This document shows, one piece after another, positions 1 through 9,869 of a DNA stretch of 64,000 bases (the first letter of the stretch is position 1; each line of letters starts with the position of its first letter). The notes beneath the pieces are model-generated. The model saw only the letters and a list, made by a program, of their open reading frames with translations, was not told the DNA's origin and did no database searches. Source of the DNA: Acidobacteriota bacterium (lineage in GTDB: Bacteria; Acidobacteriota; Vicinamibacteria; Vicinamibacterales; UBA2999); NCBI GenBank assembly GCA_947482665.1, contig CANKJK010000007.1, forward strand, positions 1-64,000. Direction: 5' to 3'. The position numbers and the translations under genes were made by a program.

Positions 1-2843
1 CTGACCAGATGGCGACCGTCTTCAGTGGGCATGAAGACGCCCTCAAGAACACGCTGCTCATCGCCGAGCGCTGCAACGTTTCGATCCCCAAGGGCATCAA
101 CCATGTGCCGACCTTCGGGGTGCCGGACGGCCTGACGCTCGAGGCGTACTTCGAGCGCGTCGCACGCGAGGGCTTCGCGCAGCGGCTCACGCGCCTGCGC
201 CAGCTCCAGAATGCCGGGCAACTCCGCCACACGATCGACGAGTACGAGACGCGCCTCGACTACGAGATCGCGATGATCAAGAAGATGGGCTATACCGGCT
301 ACTTCCTGATCGTGTGGGATTTCATCCGGTACGGCCGTGAGCAGGGTATTCCCGTGGGGCCCGGGCGCGGGTCCGCCGCCGGGTCGCTGGTGGCCTGGTG
401 CCTCCGCATCACGGACGTGGACCCGATCGACTACGACCTGCTGTTTGAACGCTTCCTCAATCCGGAACGCGTGTCCATGCCCGACATCGACGTGGACTTC
501 TGCGAGCGGCGCCGTGGAGAAGTGATCGACTACGTCACGCGGAAGTACGGCCGCGAGAACGTGGCGCAGATCATCACGTTCGGCACGATGAAGGCCAAGG
601 CCGTGATTCGCGACGTCGGCCGCGCGCTCGACATGCCGTACGCGGACGTGGATCGGATCGCGAAGCAGATTCCGCCGGCGCTCGATATGACGCTGGAGAA
701 GGCGCTCGCCGAGAATCCTGTCCTGAAGGAGATGGCAGCCAAGGATCCGAAGGTCAAGGAAGTCATCGCCATTGGACAGCGGCTGGAAGGGATGTCGCGG
801 CATGCCTCGGTGCACGCCGCAGGCGTGGTGATCGCGCCCGGTCCCATCACGGACTACGCGCCCCTCTACAAGGGGTCACGCGACGAAATCGTCACCCAGT
901 GGAACATGAAGGAGGTCGAGCGGGTCGGCCTCCTGAAGATGGACTTTCTGGGCCTGAGCACGCTCACGCTCATCGACGACGCGCTGAAGGAGATCAAGCG
1001 GACCGAAGGAGTCACTCTCGATATCGACAACATTCCGCTCGACGACGCCAAGACCTACAAGGTGTTCCAGGAAGGCGCCGCGTACGGCATCTTCCAGTTC
1101 GAGAGCTCGGGCATGCGCGAGCTCCTGCGGAAGGCGAAGCCCGAACGCCTCGACGACCTGATCGCCCTGAACGCGCTCTACCGGCCGGGCCCGCTGAAGT
1201 CGGGCATGGTGGACGACTACATCGCGCGCAAACAGGGCACCAAGGAGGTCAAGTACGACCTGCCGCAGCTGGCGCCGATCCTCCAGGACACCTACGGCGT
1301 CATCGCCTACCAGGAACAGGTGATGCTCATCGCGCAGGCGCTGGCGGGCTTCTCCCTCGCCCAGGCCGACATGCTGCGCAAGGCCATGGGCAAGAAGGAC
1401 CCGAAGGTCATGGCGAAGATGCGGGCCGACTTCATGGCCGGCGCCTCCGCCAAGGACATCAACGAGAAGAAGGCCACCAAGATTTTCGACCTGATGGAGT
1501 ACTTCGCGGGGTACGGCTTCAACAAGTCGCACTCGACGGCCTACGCCTATCTGGCGTACCAGACCGCGTACCTCAAGGCGAACTACCCGTGGCACTTCGC
1601 GGCGGCGCTCCTGACCATCGAGGCCCAGAACGCCGACAAGCTCTCGACCTATCTCGGGGAGTGCCGGGACCGCGGCATCCCCGTTCTGCAGCCGGACATC
1701 AACCAGAGCACGCTGCGTTTCTCGGTCGAGCCCGGCCGGGGCGTGCGCTTCGGACTGACGGCCATCAAGGGGCTCGGCGAGGGTGCCATTCAGTCGATTC
1801 TCGAGGCACGGTCAGCCCTTGGTGGGCGCATCCCCAGCCTGCAGGCGCTGTGCGAGATCCTGGACATGCGTCTCGCGAACAAACGCGTCTTCGAAGCGCT
1901 CGTCAAGGCGGGCGCCTGTGACTCTCTGCTCCCCGAAGGGCACGCGGATGGCGTGGCGACCGACCGCATCACGACGCTGGCCCGCGGACGCGCGCGCCTG
2001 TTCGCCGCCATCGAGTCCGCCACCGAACACGGCGCCCGCACGCAGCGCGACCGCGCGCTCGGACAGTCGGACCTGTTTGGTGGTGACACGCCGGAGGCCT
2101 CGCCGACGCAGACGCTTCCGGACGCGCCCTCGTGGTCCGAGGTGGACCTGCTGAATTTCGAGCGCGATACGCTGGGCCTCTTCCTCACGGGCCATCCGAT
2201 TGATCGCTGGGCCGATGACCTTCGGGACTACGGCGCGCGTTCAATCGCGGACCTGGGGATCAAGCGCGGCGGCGATGCGGAGGCTGAGGCGGCCGACGAC
2301 GCCGGCACGTCTGGGCCACCTCCGGTCATGGAGCGTGTGGCCGAAGACGTCGCGGTGGGCGGGATCGTGTCGGGGCTTCGGCCGCTCAAGACCCGCAAGG
2401 GCGATCGCATGTGCGTGTTCATGCTGGACGACCGCGACGGCGGCGTCGAGGTCGTGGTGTTCCCCGAGACGTTCCGCAACACGGGTCACCTGGCCGAGAA
2501 TGGCGCCATGCTGCTGGTAAAGGGCAAGTTCGAGCGGGACTCCGAGTCCGCCCGGATCGTGGCGAGCGAACTGCAGTCGATCGAGCGTGTCCGCGACAAG
2601 CTGAGTACGGCGGTGTCCATTACACTCTCGACGCCGAAGCATGGCCGGCAGACGTTTGAGCGGCTGTGGGACATCCTGGCCCAGCACAAGGGTGATCGGC
2701 GCGTGGCCTTCTTTCTCCGTGATGAGGAGCGGGGCCTGCGCGTCAACGTGAAGGTGAATGCCCAGATCCGTGTGCGGCCGTCCGACCGGCTCGTCGCGGA
2801 TGTGGAGCAAATCTGCGGTGCCGGTTCAGTCCGGCTGCGCTGA
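1..2843 (+). CDS. dnaE: DNA polymerase III alpha subunit (5' partial)
   Basis: This is the replicative polymerase catalytic subunit, which extends DNA in the Pol III holoenzyme. The reading frame is open from base 3, so the start and the N-terminal PHP domain lie outside the window; about 946 residues are visible against a usual length near 1150. Counting from the first internal ATG at base 9, the palm begins with VGPGRGSAAGSLV (residues 116-128). The catalytic aspartates sit in PDIDVDF (158-164), and a further acidic stretch, KMDFLGLSTL, lies near 315. A helix-hairpin-helix/fingers region with YQEQVM follows, then a C-terminal OB-fold near 780-820 (GGIVSGLRPLKTRKG). The stop is 11 bases before accA, which suggests cotranscription. 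The identification is secure; only the beginning is missing. Confidence 0.97.
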   Translation, partial: DQMATVFSGHEDALKNTLLIAERCNVSIPKGINHVPTFGVPDGLTLEAYFERVAREGFAQRLTRLRQLQNAGQLRHTIDEYETRLDYEIAMIKKMGYTGYFLIVWDFIRYGREQGIPVGPGRGSAAGSLVAWCLRITDVDPIDYDLLFERFLNPERVSMPDIDVDFCERRRGEVIDYVTRKYGRENVAQIITFGTMKAKAVIRDVGRALDMPYADVDRIAKQIPPALDMTLEKALAENPVLKEMAAKDPKVKEVIAIGQRLEGMSRHASVHAAGVVIAPGPITDYAPLYKGSRDEIVTQWNMKEVERVGLLKMDFLGLSTLTLIDDALKEIKRTEGVTLDIDNIPLDDAKTYKVFQEGAAYGIFQFESSGMRELLRKAKPERLDDLIALNALYRPGPLKSGMVDDYIARKQGTKEVKYDLPQLAPILQDTYGVIAYQEQVMLIAQALAGFSLAQADMLRKAMGKKDPKVMAKMRADFMAGASAKDINEKKATKIFDLMEYFAGYGFNKSHSTAYAYLAYQTAYLKANYPWHFAAALLTIEAQNADKLSTYLGECRDRGIPVLQPDINQSTLRFSVEPGRGVRFGLTAIKGLGEGAIQSILEARSALGGRIPSLQALCEILDMRLANKRVFEALVKAGACDSLLPEGHADGVATDRITTLARGRARLFAAIESATEHGARTQRDRALGQSDLFGGDTPEASPTQTLPDAPSWSEVDLLNFERDTLGLFLTGHPIDRWADDLRDYGARSIADLGIKRGGDAEAEAADDAGTSGPPPVMERVAEDVAVGGIVSGLRPLKTRKGDRMCVFMLDDRDGGVEVVVFPETFRNTGHLAENGAMLLVKGKFERDSESARIVASELQSIERVRDKLSTAVSITLSTPKHGRQTFERLWDILAQHKGDRRVAFFLRDEERGLRVNVKVNAQIRVRPSDRLVADVEQICGAGSVRLR

Positions 2844-2854
2844 GAGGAGTCCTG

Positions 2855-3811
2855 ATGGCGGCTGACACGCTGGAATTCGAGGAACCGATCACCCTGCTGC
2901 AGAAGGAAATGGCGGCCGTGGCCAGCCTGCCGTCAACGCCCGAACGGCTACGGTCGATTGCGAGCCTGGAGGCCAGAATCCAGGAACTGCGCGCCGACAT
3001 CTACAAGCATCTGACACCGTGGCAGCGGGTCTCCGTGGCGCGGCATCCGAACCGTCCGACGGTGCTCGACTATGTCGACCGACTGTTCACGGAATTCGTG
3101 GAGATCCACGGGGATCGTCGGTTTGCCGATGACCATGCCATGGTCACGGGGTTCGCGCGCTATCACGGTGAACCGGTGCTCATCGTTGGACATCACAAGG
3201 GCGGGGGAGACACCAAACAGAAGATCTTCCGGAATTTTGGCTACGCGAAGCCGGAGGGGTACCGGAAGGCGATGCGCGCCATGGAACTCGCCCAGAAGTT
3301 CGGCCGGGCGATTCTGGCGTTTGTTGATACGCCCGCGGCGTTTCCCGGCATCGAGTCCGAAGAGCGCGGCATCGCGGAGGCCATCGCCGTGAACCTGCGG
3401 GACATGGCGGCACTGACGGTTCCGGTCATCGTCATCGTGCACGGCGAAGGCGGCAGTGGGGGTGCGCTGGGTATCGCTGTCGGCGACCGGATTCTGATGC
3501 ACGAAAACGCCGTCTACAGCGTGATCCCACCTGAAGGGTGCGCCGCCATCCTGTGGCGAAGCTCCGAACGGAAGGTGGAGGCCGCCGATGCACTCAAGCT
3601 CACCGCGCCGGATCTCCTGAAGCTGGGCGTCGTGGATGAAATCGTGCCCGAGCCGATCGGGGGCGCGCACATCGATCACGCCGCCGCCGCGGCGCTGCTC
3701 GACGGCCCCCTGCGCGCGGCGCTGTCGGCGTCGTCCGCGCACGACGCCGACACCCGGCTCGAACTCCGGTACCGGAAGTTCCGGCAAATGGGCAGCGTGG
3801 GGATCGCCTGA
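2855..3811 (+). CDS. accA: Acetyl-CoA carboxylase carboxyltransferase subunit alpha
   Basis: AccA is half of the carboxyltransferase that moves CO2 from biotin-BCCP to acetyl-CoA to make malonyl-CoA, the first step of fatty acid synthesis. At 318 residues it has normal length. The N-terminus is the usual helical arm (LEFEEPITLLQKEM), followed by the crotonase-fold core with DTPAAFPGIESEERG and the oxyanion/glycine-rich segment GEGGSGGALGIAVGD. The ATG at 2855 follows a strong Shine-Dalgarno sequence, GAGGAGT, at 2844-2850. No accD is in the window, so the partner subunit must be encoded elsewhere. The gene lies between dnaE and recJ with short gaps and is probably in the same transcript. Confidence 0.97.
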   Translation: MAADTLEFEEPITLLQKEMAAVASLPSTPERLRSIASLEARIQELRADIYKHLTPWQRVSVARHPNRPTVLDYVDRLFTEFVEIHGDRRFADDHAMVTGFARYHGEPVLIVGHHKGGGDTKQKIFRNFGYAKPEGYRKAMRAMELAQKFGRAILAFVDTPAAFPGIESEERGIAEAIAVNLRDMAALTVPVIVIVHGEGGSGGALGIAVGDRILMHENAVYSVIPPEGCAAILWRSSERKVEAADALKLTAPDLLKLGVVDEIVPEPIGGAHIDHAAAAALLDGPLRAALSASSAHDADTRLELRYRKFRQMGSVGIA

Positions 3812-3827
3812 CGTTGCCACACCGCCC

Positions 3828-5591
3828 ATGATCCCGCGTATCTGGCAGGCGCGGTCCGTCGACACCGGTACGGTGGAGACCCTGGCCCGTGCGCTGGGCG
3901 TCTCGCGTGTGACCGCACGTCTGCTTGTTCTGAGAGGTCTCTCGGACCCGGACGACGCGCGTCGATTCCTCTCGCCTTCGCTGGACCAGCTTCACGACCC
4001 CATGCGGATGGCCGGGATGGCCGCTGCGGTCACGCGCCTCGAGGCCGCCATTGCCTCCGGAGAGCGCATCGCCATCCACGGCGACTACGACGTGGACGGC
4101 GTCACGTCCACGGTGATTCTGCGGCGGGCCCTGGAATTGCTCGGCGGCAATGTGACCCACTTCATCCCGGAACGGCTCCGCGATGGGTACGGTCTTCAGC
4201 CGGCGTCCTTCGAGCGCCTGGCCGCTGAAGGGGTCACACTCGTGGTCTCGGTGGACTGCGGAATCCGGGCCGCCGAGGCGGCCATGCGGGCGCGGGAACT
4301 CGGCGTGGACCTCATCATCACGGACCACCACGAACCGGACACTGAACTCCCGGACGCCTGCGCGGTCGTCAACCCAAAGCGCCCTGACTGTACATATCCG
4401 GACAAGCAGCTCGCAGGCGTGGGCGTGGCGCTGAAAGTCGTCCAGGCGCTCTGCGGTCGGGCCGGCCACGCGGCCTGGCTCCCCGCGTTCGTGAAGATCG
4501 CCGCCATCGGCACGCTGGCGGATGTGGTGCCGCTCGTCGGAGAGAACCGCATCATCGCCAAGGTTGGCCTGGCGCTGCTGTCAAAGGGTCCACATAAGGT
4601 GGGCCTGCGGGCCCTGCTCGACTCCGCAGGCCTCACCGGTAAACCCATCGATGGCTATCACGTCGGGTTCGTCATCGCGCCGCGCATCAATGCCGCCGGC
4701 CGCATGAGCACCCCGGACATCGCCGCCCGGCTTCTGCTGGCCAGCGACGAGGCGTTGGAGCCCGAGGCCCGCCAGCTGGCCGAGCAGCTGAACACCGAGA
4801 ATCTGCGACGTCGCGAGGAGGAGGCCGCCATCGTGCAACAGGCGCGCGCCCTGGTCGAACGGGATCCCGCGATTGGCGCGCGGACGGTGCTGGTCGTGGC
4901 CGGCGACCACTGGCACCGGGGCGTCATCGGCATCGTGGCCTCCAAGCTGGTCGATGCCTTTCATCGCCCGGCCATCGTGCTCTCCCTCGATGAGGGCGTC
5001 GCACACGGATCATGCCGCAGCATCGCCGGGTTCGACATGCTGGGTGCGTTGGAGTCGTGCGCGGATCTCATGACGCGGTTCGGGGGACACCGCCAGGCCG
5101 CGGGACTGACCATGGATGCCTCCCATGTCTCGGACCTGCGCCACCGCGTGAACGTCTTCGCCGACGAGAGGCTGGAACCTGACGACCTTCGGCCCCGCCT
5201 GACCGTGGATGCCGAGCTCTCGCTGTCCGAGATCACACCGGCCCTGCTCGGGGAACTGGAGACGCTGGCGCCATTTGGGCCCGGCAACCCGCGGCCGCTG
5301 TTTTATTCATCGTCAGTGGCCATCGCCGATGGCCCGCGCGTCATCAAGGATCGCCACCTGAAGATGGCATTCCGCCAGGACGGCCGCGTCGTACGGGGCA
5401 TGGCGTGGCGGGCCGCGGGCCGCGAGGACACGGTCTCGGAGAACAAGGGCGGCCTCGACATCGCCTATGCAGTCGGAGAGGACGCCTGGAACGGTGAGCG
5501 GTACGTGCAGCTCACGATTGAGGACTTCCGCGCACCGGGGCAGTCGATCGTTGAACTCGCCGGCGCCTTCCCGCAGGCGGACCCGTCATGA
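3828..5591 (+). CDS. recJ: Single-stranded-DNA-specific exonuclease RecJ
   Basis: RecJ is a 5'-3' single-strand exonuclease used in RecFOR recombination, mismatch repair and base-excision repair. The 587-residue protein has the DHH-family motifs in order: DYDVDG (86-91), DHHEPD starting at 166, and the DHHA1 motif GGHRQAAG near 419-426, followed by a C-terminal OB-like region. These residues bind the two catalytic Mn/Mg ions in the family. The frame is open upstream into accA, but the homology begins at the ATG at 3828 (MIPRIWQARS), 16 bases after the accA stop. The stop overlaps the next start as ATGA, which indicates translational coupling to the LPS transport gene. Confidence 0.95.
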   Translation: MIPRIWQARSVDTGTVETLARALGVSRVTARLLVLRGLSDPDDARRFLSPSLDQLHDPMRMAGMAAAVTRLEAAIASGERIAIHGDYDVDGVTSTVILRRALELLGGNVTHFIPERLRDGYGLQPASFERLAAEGVTLVVSVDCGIRAAEAAMRARELGVDLIITDHHEPDTELPDACAVVNPKRPDCTYPDKQLAGVGVALKVVQALCGRAGHAAWLPAFVKIAAIGTLADVVPLVGENRIIAKVGLALLSKGPHKVGLRALLDSAGLTGKPIDGYHVGFVIAPRINAAGRMSTPDIAARLLLASDEALEPEARQLAEQLNTENLRRREEEAAIVQQARALVERDPAIGARTVLVVAGDHWHRGVIGIVASKLVDAFHRPAIVLSLDEGVAHGSCRSIAGFDMLGALESCADLMTRFGGHRQAAGLTMDASHVSDLRHRVNVFADERLEPDDLRPRLTVDAELSLSEITPALLGELETLAPFGPGNPRPLFYSSSVAIADGPRVIKDRHLKMAFRQDGRVVRGMAWRAAGREDTVSENKGGLDIAYAVGEDAWNGERYVQLTIEDFRAPGQSIVELAGAFPQADPS

Positions 5592-7672
5592 GATGGCCCA
5601 CGGTCGCACGCGCGGTCGCGGCTCTGGCGGCTGTGGGAGCCGTCGCCCTGATTGCGCTCAATATCGGATCGCGTCCAGCACGCGTGGTACAGCCCGCACC
5701 GACCAGGATTGATCCCGAGGCCCGGGTCGAGACGACTGGCGCCATCACGACGGAAATCCGGGGTGTGAAGGAGGACTACCAGGTCAAGGCCGAGCACCAG
5801 TTTGTTTATGCCGATGGCACGTCGGTGTCACGCGCGGTGGAGATCACCGTCAAGGACCGCGGCGGCCGTGACTTTCAGATGTCTGGCCTCGAGGCACGTG
5901 CCGGGAAGAACAACAGCTCGCTGGACCTCACTGGCAAGGTCCATCTGAAGGCCAGTGACGGCTTCGAGATCGACACAGAAGAGGCGCACTATACCGAGTC
6001 CGACGGGCTCGTCCGCGCACCCGGCGCCTTCTCGTTCCGGCGAGGCCACATGGAGGGCTCCGGGGTGGGAATGATCTACGACAAGGCCGCCGACCTGCTG
6101 ACGATGACCGCGGAGGCGCACGTGGTCTTCCACGACGATGCCGGCGCCGTCACGACGGATGTGGCGGGTGGCAACGCCGCCCTCGACCGCGTGGGCCATA
6201 CATTGATCATCGACGGCCGCGCCCATGCCCTGCGGGGCGAGCAGACCATCGATGCCGACCGCCTCCTCGCCCGCCTCACCGATGACAACGATCGCATCAC
6301 CTTCATGGAGTTGCGCGGCGACGCCAGAGTGGCCGGTGGTTCCGCAGCCTTCGACTCGATGTCGGCCGCGAGCATGGACCTGGCCTATGCCGATGATGGG
6401 GCAGCGCTGGAGCGCGTCGTCCTCGACGGCAAGGCCGCGGTGGCGCTGGCGGGGGCGGAGAAGGGCGCACCCGGCCGTCAGTTCTTCGGCGACCATCTGG
6501 CCTTCACATTGACGGATGGCGCGTCCGTCACGGGTCTGTCCGGTCAGGGCGCCGTTCGGCTCGACCTTCCCGGCGCGCCTGGCGCTCCACGCAGGAGTGT
6601 CACCGCCAGGCAGGTCGCAGCCACGGGTAAGCCCGGAGCCGGACTGAACGCCGCAGCCTTCTCGGGCGGGGTGACCTTTCAGGAGGCGCTGGCCGGGTCG
6701 GGTGCCGGGACACGCACGGCCCGGTCCGCCTCGCTCCGGCTCGCGCTCGAGCAGGACGCCATCTCGCGCGCCGCCTTCGGCGGCGGGGTGACTTTCGAGG
6801 AGCAGGGGCTCAAGGCCGCAGCGGCCACAGCTGACTACGACCCGCGCGGTGGCACGCTGGCGCTTGACGGCCGGGATGGCCAGGGGTTGCCCCGCGTCGA
6901 GGACGCCAAGGTGCAGGTCAGCAGCGACCACATCGCCCTGACGCTGGACTCGCACCAGATGACGGCCAAAGGGCACGTGCAGACGGTGCTGCGCGAGGGA
7001 CAGGGAGCCACGGGCGGGGCACTGCCCGGCCTGCTGGACCGAGGGCAAGCCGCCCGCGTCAACGGCGACAACTTCACCTACGCAGGTGATGACGGGGGAC
7101 AGGCCGTCTACGTCGGAGGCGTCCAGCTCTGGCAGGGCGAGACCACCGTCAGGGCCTCGCGGCTCGTGCTGGACCGCGACTCCGGCGACCTCGACGCCAC
7201 CGGGGCCGCCCGCGCCACGCTCACGCTCGACAACGGCGCACTCATCGGCAGGGCCGACCGCATTCACTACACGGACACGGGGCGGACGCTCGAATATGCA
7301 GGTCCCAAGGGCACCGCCGGTGCCCAGTTGAGCGGACCGCAAGGCGACCTCCGGGCGGAGCGGATTGTGCTCGTGCTCGCGAAGGACTCGCAGTCGCTGG
7401 AGCGGATGCAGGCGACGGGCCGTGTCGGACTCAAGGTGGATGCGCGCACGATTGCCGGCACCCACCTCCGCTATACCGTCCGTGACGAGCGCTACGATGT
7501 CGAGGGCACGCCGGCTTCGCCGGTCTCGGTCACGCAGGGGTGCGACCTGACGACCGGGCGGGCGTTGACCTGGTTCCGAGGCACCGATAGGATGCTCATC
7601 GACGGTCGCGCCGACGCACGCACCCAGACAAAGAGCCGCGGTGGCCCGTGTCCAGACCCCAGCAAGCCCTGA
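5588..7672 (+). CDS. LptC-LptA (OstA-like) fusion, LPS transport periplasmic bridge
   Basis: This 694-residue protein begins with one membrane anchor (about residues 7-27) followed by a long beta-rich periplasmic part. The first section resembles LptC ([19 protein letters not shown]). After it come several OstA/LptA-like repeats of the type [20 protein letters not shown] and [16 protein letters not shown]. LptC and LptA are normally separate proteins of about 190 residues that pass lipopolysaccharide from the LptBFG transporter to LptD along a continuous beta-jellyroll groove. Here the two appear joined and expanded into one membrane-tethered bridge. The start overlaps the recJ stop (ATGA) and the stop overlaps lptB (TGATG), which supports the Lpt assignment. 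The exact number of jellyroll units is not resolved by eye. Confidence 0.82.
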   Translation: MRWPTVARAVAALAAVGAVALIALNIGSRPARVVQPAPTRIDPEARVETTGAITTEIRGVKEDYQVKAEHQFVYADGTSVSRAVEITVKDRGGRDFQMSGLEARAGKNNSSLDLTGKVHLKASDGFEIDTEEAHYTESDGLVRAPGAFSFRRGHMEGSGVGMIYDKAADLLTMTAEAHVVFHDDAGAVTTDVAGGNAALDRVGHTLIIDGRAHALRGEQTIDADRLLARLTDDNDRITFMELRGDARVAGGSAAFDSMSAASMDLAYADDGAALERVVLDGKAAVALAGAEKGAPGRQFFGDHLAFTLTDGASVTGLSGQGAVRLDLPGAPGAPRRSVTARQVAATGKPGAGLNAAAFSGGVTFQEALAGSGAGTRTARSASLRLALEQDAISRAAFGGGVTFEEQGLKAAAATADYDPRGGTLALDGRDGQGLPRVEDAKVQVSSDHIALTLDSHQMTAKGHVQTVLREGQGATGGALPGLLDRGQAARVNGDNFTYAGDDGGQAVYVGGVQLWQGETTVRASRLVLDRDSGDLDATGAARATLTLDNGALIGRADRIHYTDTGRTLEYAGPKGTAGAQLSGPQGDLRAERIVLVLAKDSQSLERMQATGRVGLKVDARTIAGTHLRYTVRDERYDVEGTPASPVSVTQGCDLTTGRALTWFRGTDRMLIDGRADARTQTKSRGGPCPDPSKP

Positions 7673-8397
7673 TGCCCACGCTCCAGACGATCAATCTCAC
7701 GAAGTCCTACGGTGGCCGTACCGTGGTACGTGGCGTCAGCCTGAGCGTCGCCGCCGGCGAGGTCGTCGGCCTGCTCGGACCAAACGGTGCCGGCAAGACC
7801 ACCACCTTCCATATGACGGTGGGCCTCACCTTGCCAGACTCCGGCCGGGTCCTCCTGGATGACGAGGACGTGACCGCCGCGCCGATGTATATCCGCGCCC
7901 GCAAGGGCATCGGCTATCTCCCGCAGGAGCCCTCGATCTTCCGCGGCCTCACCGTCGAGCAGAACATCCTCGCCATCCTCGAATCGCTTCCGCTCTCCAG
8001 GGCCCAGCGCCGGACGCGTCTGGAGGAACTGCTCGAGGAACTCCATCTGACACCGCTGGCCAAGTCGCCGGCCCACACGTTGTCCGGGGGTGAACGCCGG
8101 CGTACCGAGATCACCAGGGCGCTGGTCATGTCTCCGCGCTTCATCCTGCTGGACGAGCCGTTCGCCGGCATCGACCCTATCGCGATCACCGAAATCCAGG
8201 GCATCATCGCGCAGTTGAAGGCACGCGGAATTGGCGTACTGGTGACCGATCACAACGTGCGAGAAACGCTCCGCATCACGGACCGGGCCTATATCGTCAG
8301 CGATGGCGTGCTCTTCCGCGGCGGGAGCCCGGCATCACTCGCCTCTGACGAAGACGTGCGCCGGATTTACCTCGGGGCCGACTTCCGGTTGGACTAG
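7672..8397 (+). CDS. lptB: LPS export ABC transporter ATP-binding protein LptB
   Basis: LptB is the cytoplasmic ATPase that powers extraction of lipopolysaccharide by LptFG. The 241-residue protein has Walker [10 protein letters not shown] (36-44), the Q-loop region [14 protein letters not shown], the signature LSGGERRR near 138 and Walker [11 protein letters not shown] near 159. FAGIDP and [15 protein letters not shown] are typical of LptB rather than of other ABC ATPases. I chose the ATG at 7672, which overlaps the preceding stop as TGATG and gives the standard LptB length. A GTG at 7648 in the same frame would add eight residues. Its membrane partner LptFG is not next door but 14 kb downstream. 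Confidence 0.96.
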   Translation: MPTLQTINLTKSYGGRTVVRGVSLSVAAGEVVGLLGPNGAGKTTTFHMTVGLTLPDSGRVLLDDEDVTAAPMYIRARKGIGYLPQEPSIFRGLTVEQNILAILESLPLSRAQRRTRLEELLEELHLTPLAKSPAHTLSGGERRRTEITRALVMSPRFILLDEPFAGIDPIAITEIQGIIAQLKARGIGVLVTDHNVRETLRITDRAYIVSDGVLFRGGSPASLASDEDVRRIYLGADFRLD

Positions 8398-8435
8398 AAT
8401 CGAAGACGCAGTGGTCCCTTAGCGGGCACCCTCGG

Positions 8436-9869
8436 ATGGCGATTCACCAGAAACTCCACACACGCCTCGTTCAGAAGCTCATTCTGACGCCCTCGCTGCA
8501 GCAGGCCATCAAGCTGCTGCCGATGTCGACGCTTGAGCTCTCCGAGCTCCTGAATCAGGAGATGGTGGAGAACCCGATGCTGGAGGAGGTTCCCACCGAG
8601 GATCTGCAGACGCCCGAGGCGCAGGCCGAGACCGAGAAGGCGGACGAAGTCGCCAAGAAGCAGGACGAGAAGGGCGACACCTGGGACGATCAGGACTTCG
8701 AGTACTTCTTCGGGGATTACCTGGACGACGGCTATCGCCCGCGGACGCCGACCGAGGTCAAGGAACTTCCGCCCATCGAGAATACGCTCTCGACCTCAGA
8801 CTCCCTGGCCGACCATCTCCTCTGGCAGCTCTCGATGCAGACCGACGAGCCCCTGATCCGGAGCATCGGCGAGGCCATCATCGGCAATCTGAACGACGAC
8901 GGACAACTGGTGGCGACCATCGACGAGATCGCGTCGATGGGCACCTGGTCCACCGAGGACGTGGAGCGGGCGCTCAGTCTCGTCCAGACCTTCGACCCCG
9001 TGGGCGTCGCAGCACGGGACCTGCAGGAATGCCTCGCGATCCAGATTCGCCATCACGGACTCGCCGGCTCGTCTGCGGAGAAGATCGTCACGGAGCATCT
9101 GCGCCTCCTGCAGAACCATCAGATTCAAGAGCTGTCCCGCAAGATGGGGATGTCAATCGAGGAGCTGAAGGAGCCGATCGAAATCATCCGTCACCTGGAC
9201 CCGAAGCCCGGCGCCAGACACAATCCTTCCCAGTCGCAGTACGTCATCCCGGACGTCTACGTGATGAAGGTGGAGGAGGAATACGTCGCGGTCCTGAACG
9301 AAGAGGGCTTGCCCCAGTTGCGGATCAGTCCCGTCTACCGCCGACTGCTCGACAAGGGTGGCGAGAACAGTGACGAGACCCGGAACTATGTGAAGGACAA
9401 GTTCCGGTCAGCGCTCTGGCTCATCAAGTCCGTCGAACAGCGTCAACGGACGATCCATAAGGTCGCGACCAGCATCATCAACTTCCAGCGCGAGTTTCTC
9501 GATCACGGCATCGAACACCTCCGCCCGCTGGTGCTTCGCGATGTCGCCAACGACATCGGGATGCATGAGTCCACGGTGAGTCGCGTGGTCACGAACAAGT
9601 ACATGCACACGCCCCAGGGCGTGTTCGAGATGAAGTACTTCTTCCACAGCGGGATTGCCAGTCAGTATGGCGATGCGGTCTCCTCGGTCACGATCAAGCA
9701 GCGGATCCGGAAGATCATCGAGCAGGAAGACCCGCACAAGCCGCTCAGCGACTCCAAGATCGTCAGCATCCTGCAGCGCGAGGGCCTGGAACTGGCCAGG
9801 CGCACCATCGCGAAGTACCGGGAAGAGCTGAAGATCCCGACGTCCAATCAGCGCAAAGTCCTCTACTGA
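8436..9869 (+). CDS. rpoN: RNA polymerase sigma-54 factor
   Basis: RpoN directs polymerase to -24/-12 promoters and needs AAA+ enhancer-binding activators, none of which is in this window. The 477-residue protein has region I, which receives the activator signal (LTPSLQQAIKLLPMSTLEL, about 18-36). An acidic region II follows (about 55-115), then the core-binding domain, a helix-turn-helix around 370-390 (IGMHESTVSRVVTNKY) and the RpoN box ARRTIAKYRE near the C-terminus. The ATG at 8436 lies 38 bases after lptB, and the stop overlaps rapZ (TGATG). The lptB-rpoN linkage is the same as in proteobacteria. Confidence 0.97.
   Translation: MAIHQKLHTRLVQKLILTPSLQQAIKLLPMSTLELSELLNQEMVENPMLEEVPTEDLQTPEAQAETEKADEVAKKQDEKGDTWDDQDFEYFFGDYLDDGYRPRTPTEVKELPPIENTLSTSDSLADHLLWQLSMQTDEPLIRSIGEAIIGNLNDDGQLVATIDEIASMGTWSTEDVERALSLVQTFDPVGVAARDLQECLAIQIRHHGLAGSSAEKIVTEHLRLLQNHQIQELSRKMGMSIEELKEPIEIIRHLDPKPGARHNPSQSQYVIPDVYVMKVEEEYVAVLNEEGLPQLRISPVYRRLLDKGGENSDETRNYVKDKFRSALWLIKSVEQRQRTIHKVATSIINFQREFLDHGIEHLRPLVLRDVANDIGMHESTVSRVVTNKYMHTPQGVFEMKYFFHSGIASQYGDAVSSVTIKQRIRKIIEQEDPHKPLSDSKIVSILQREGLELARRTIAKYREELKIPTSNQRKVLY

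Noticed and set aside
5828-7465. 545-residue minus-strand open frame opposite the LptC-LptA gene
   Set aside because: It is antisense to a gene with clear homology and overlap coupling; its composition and lack of motifs fit a high-GC shadow frame.
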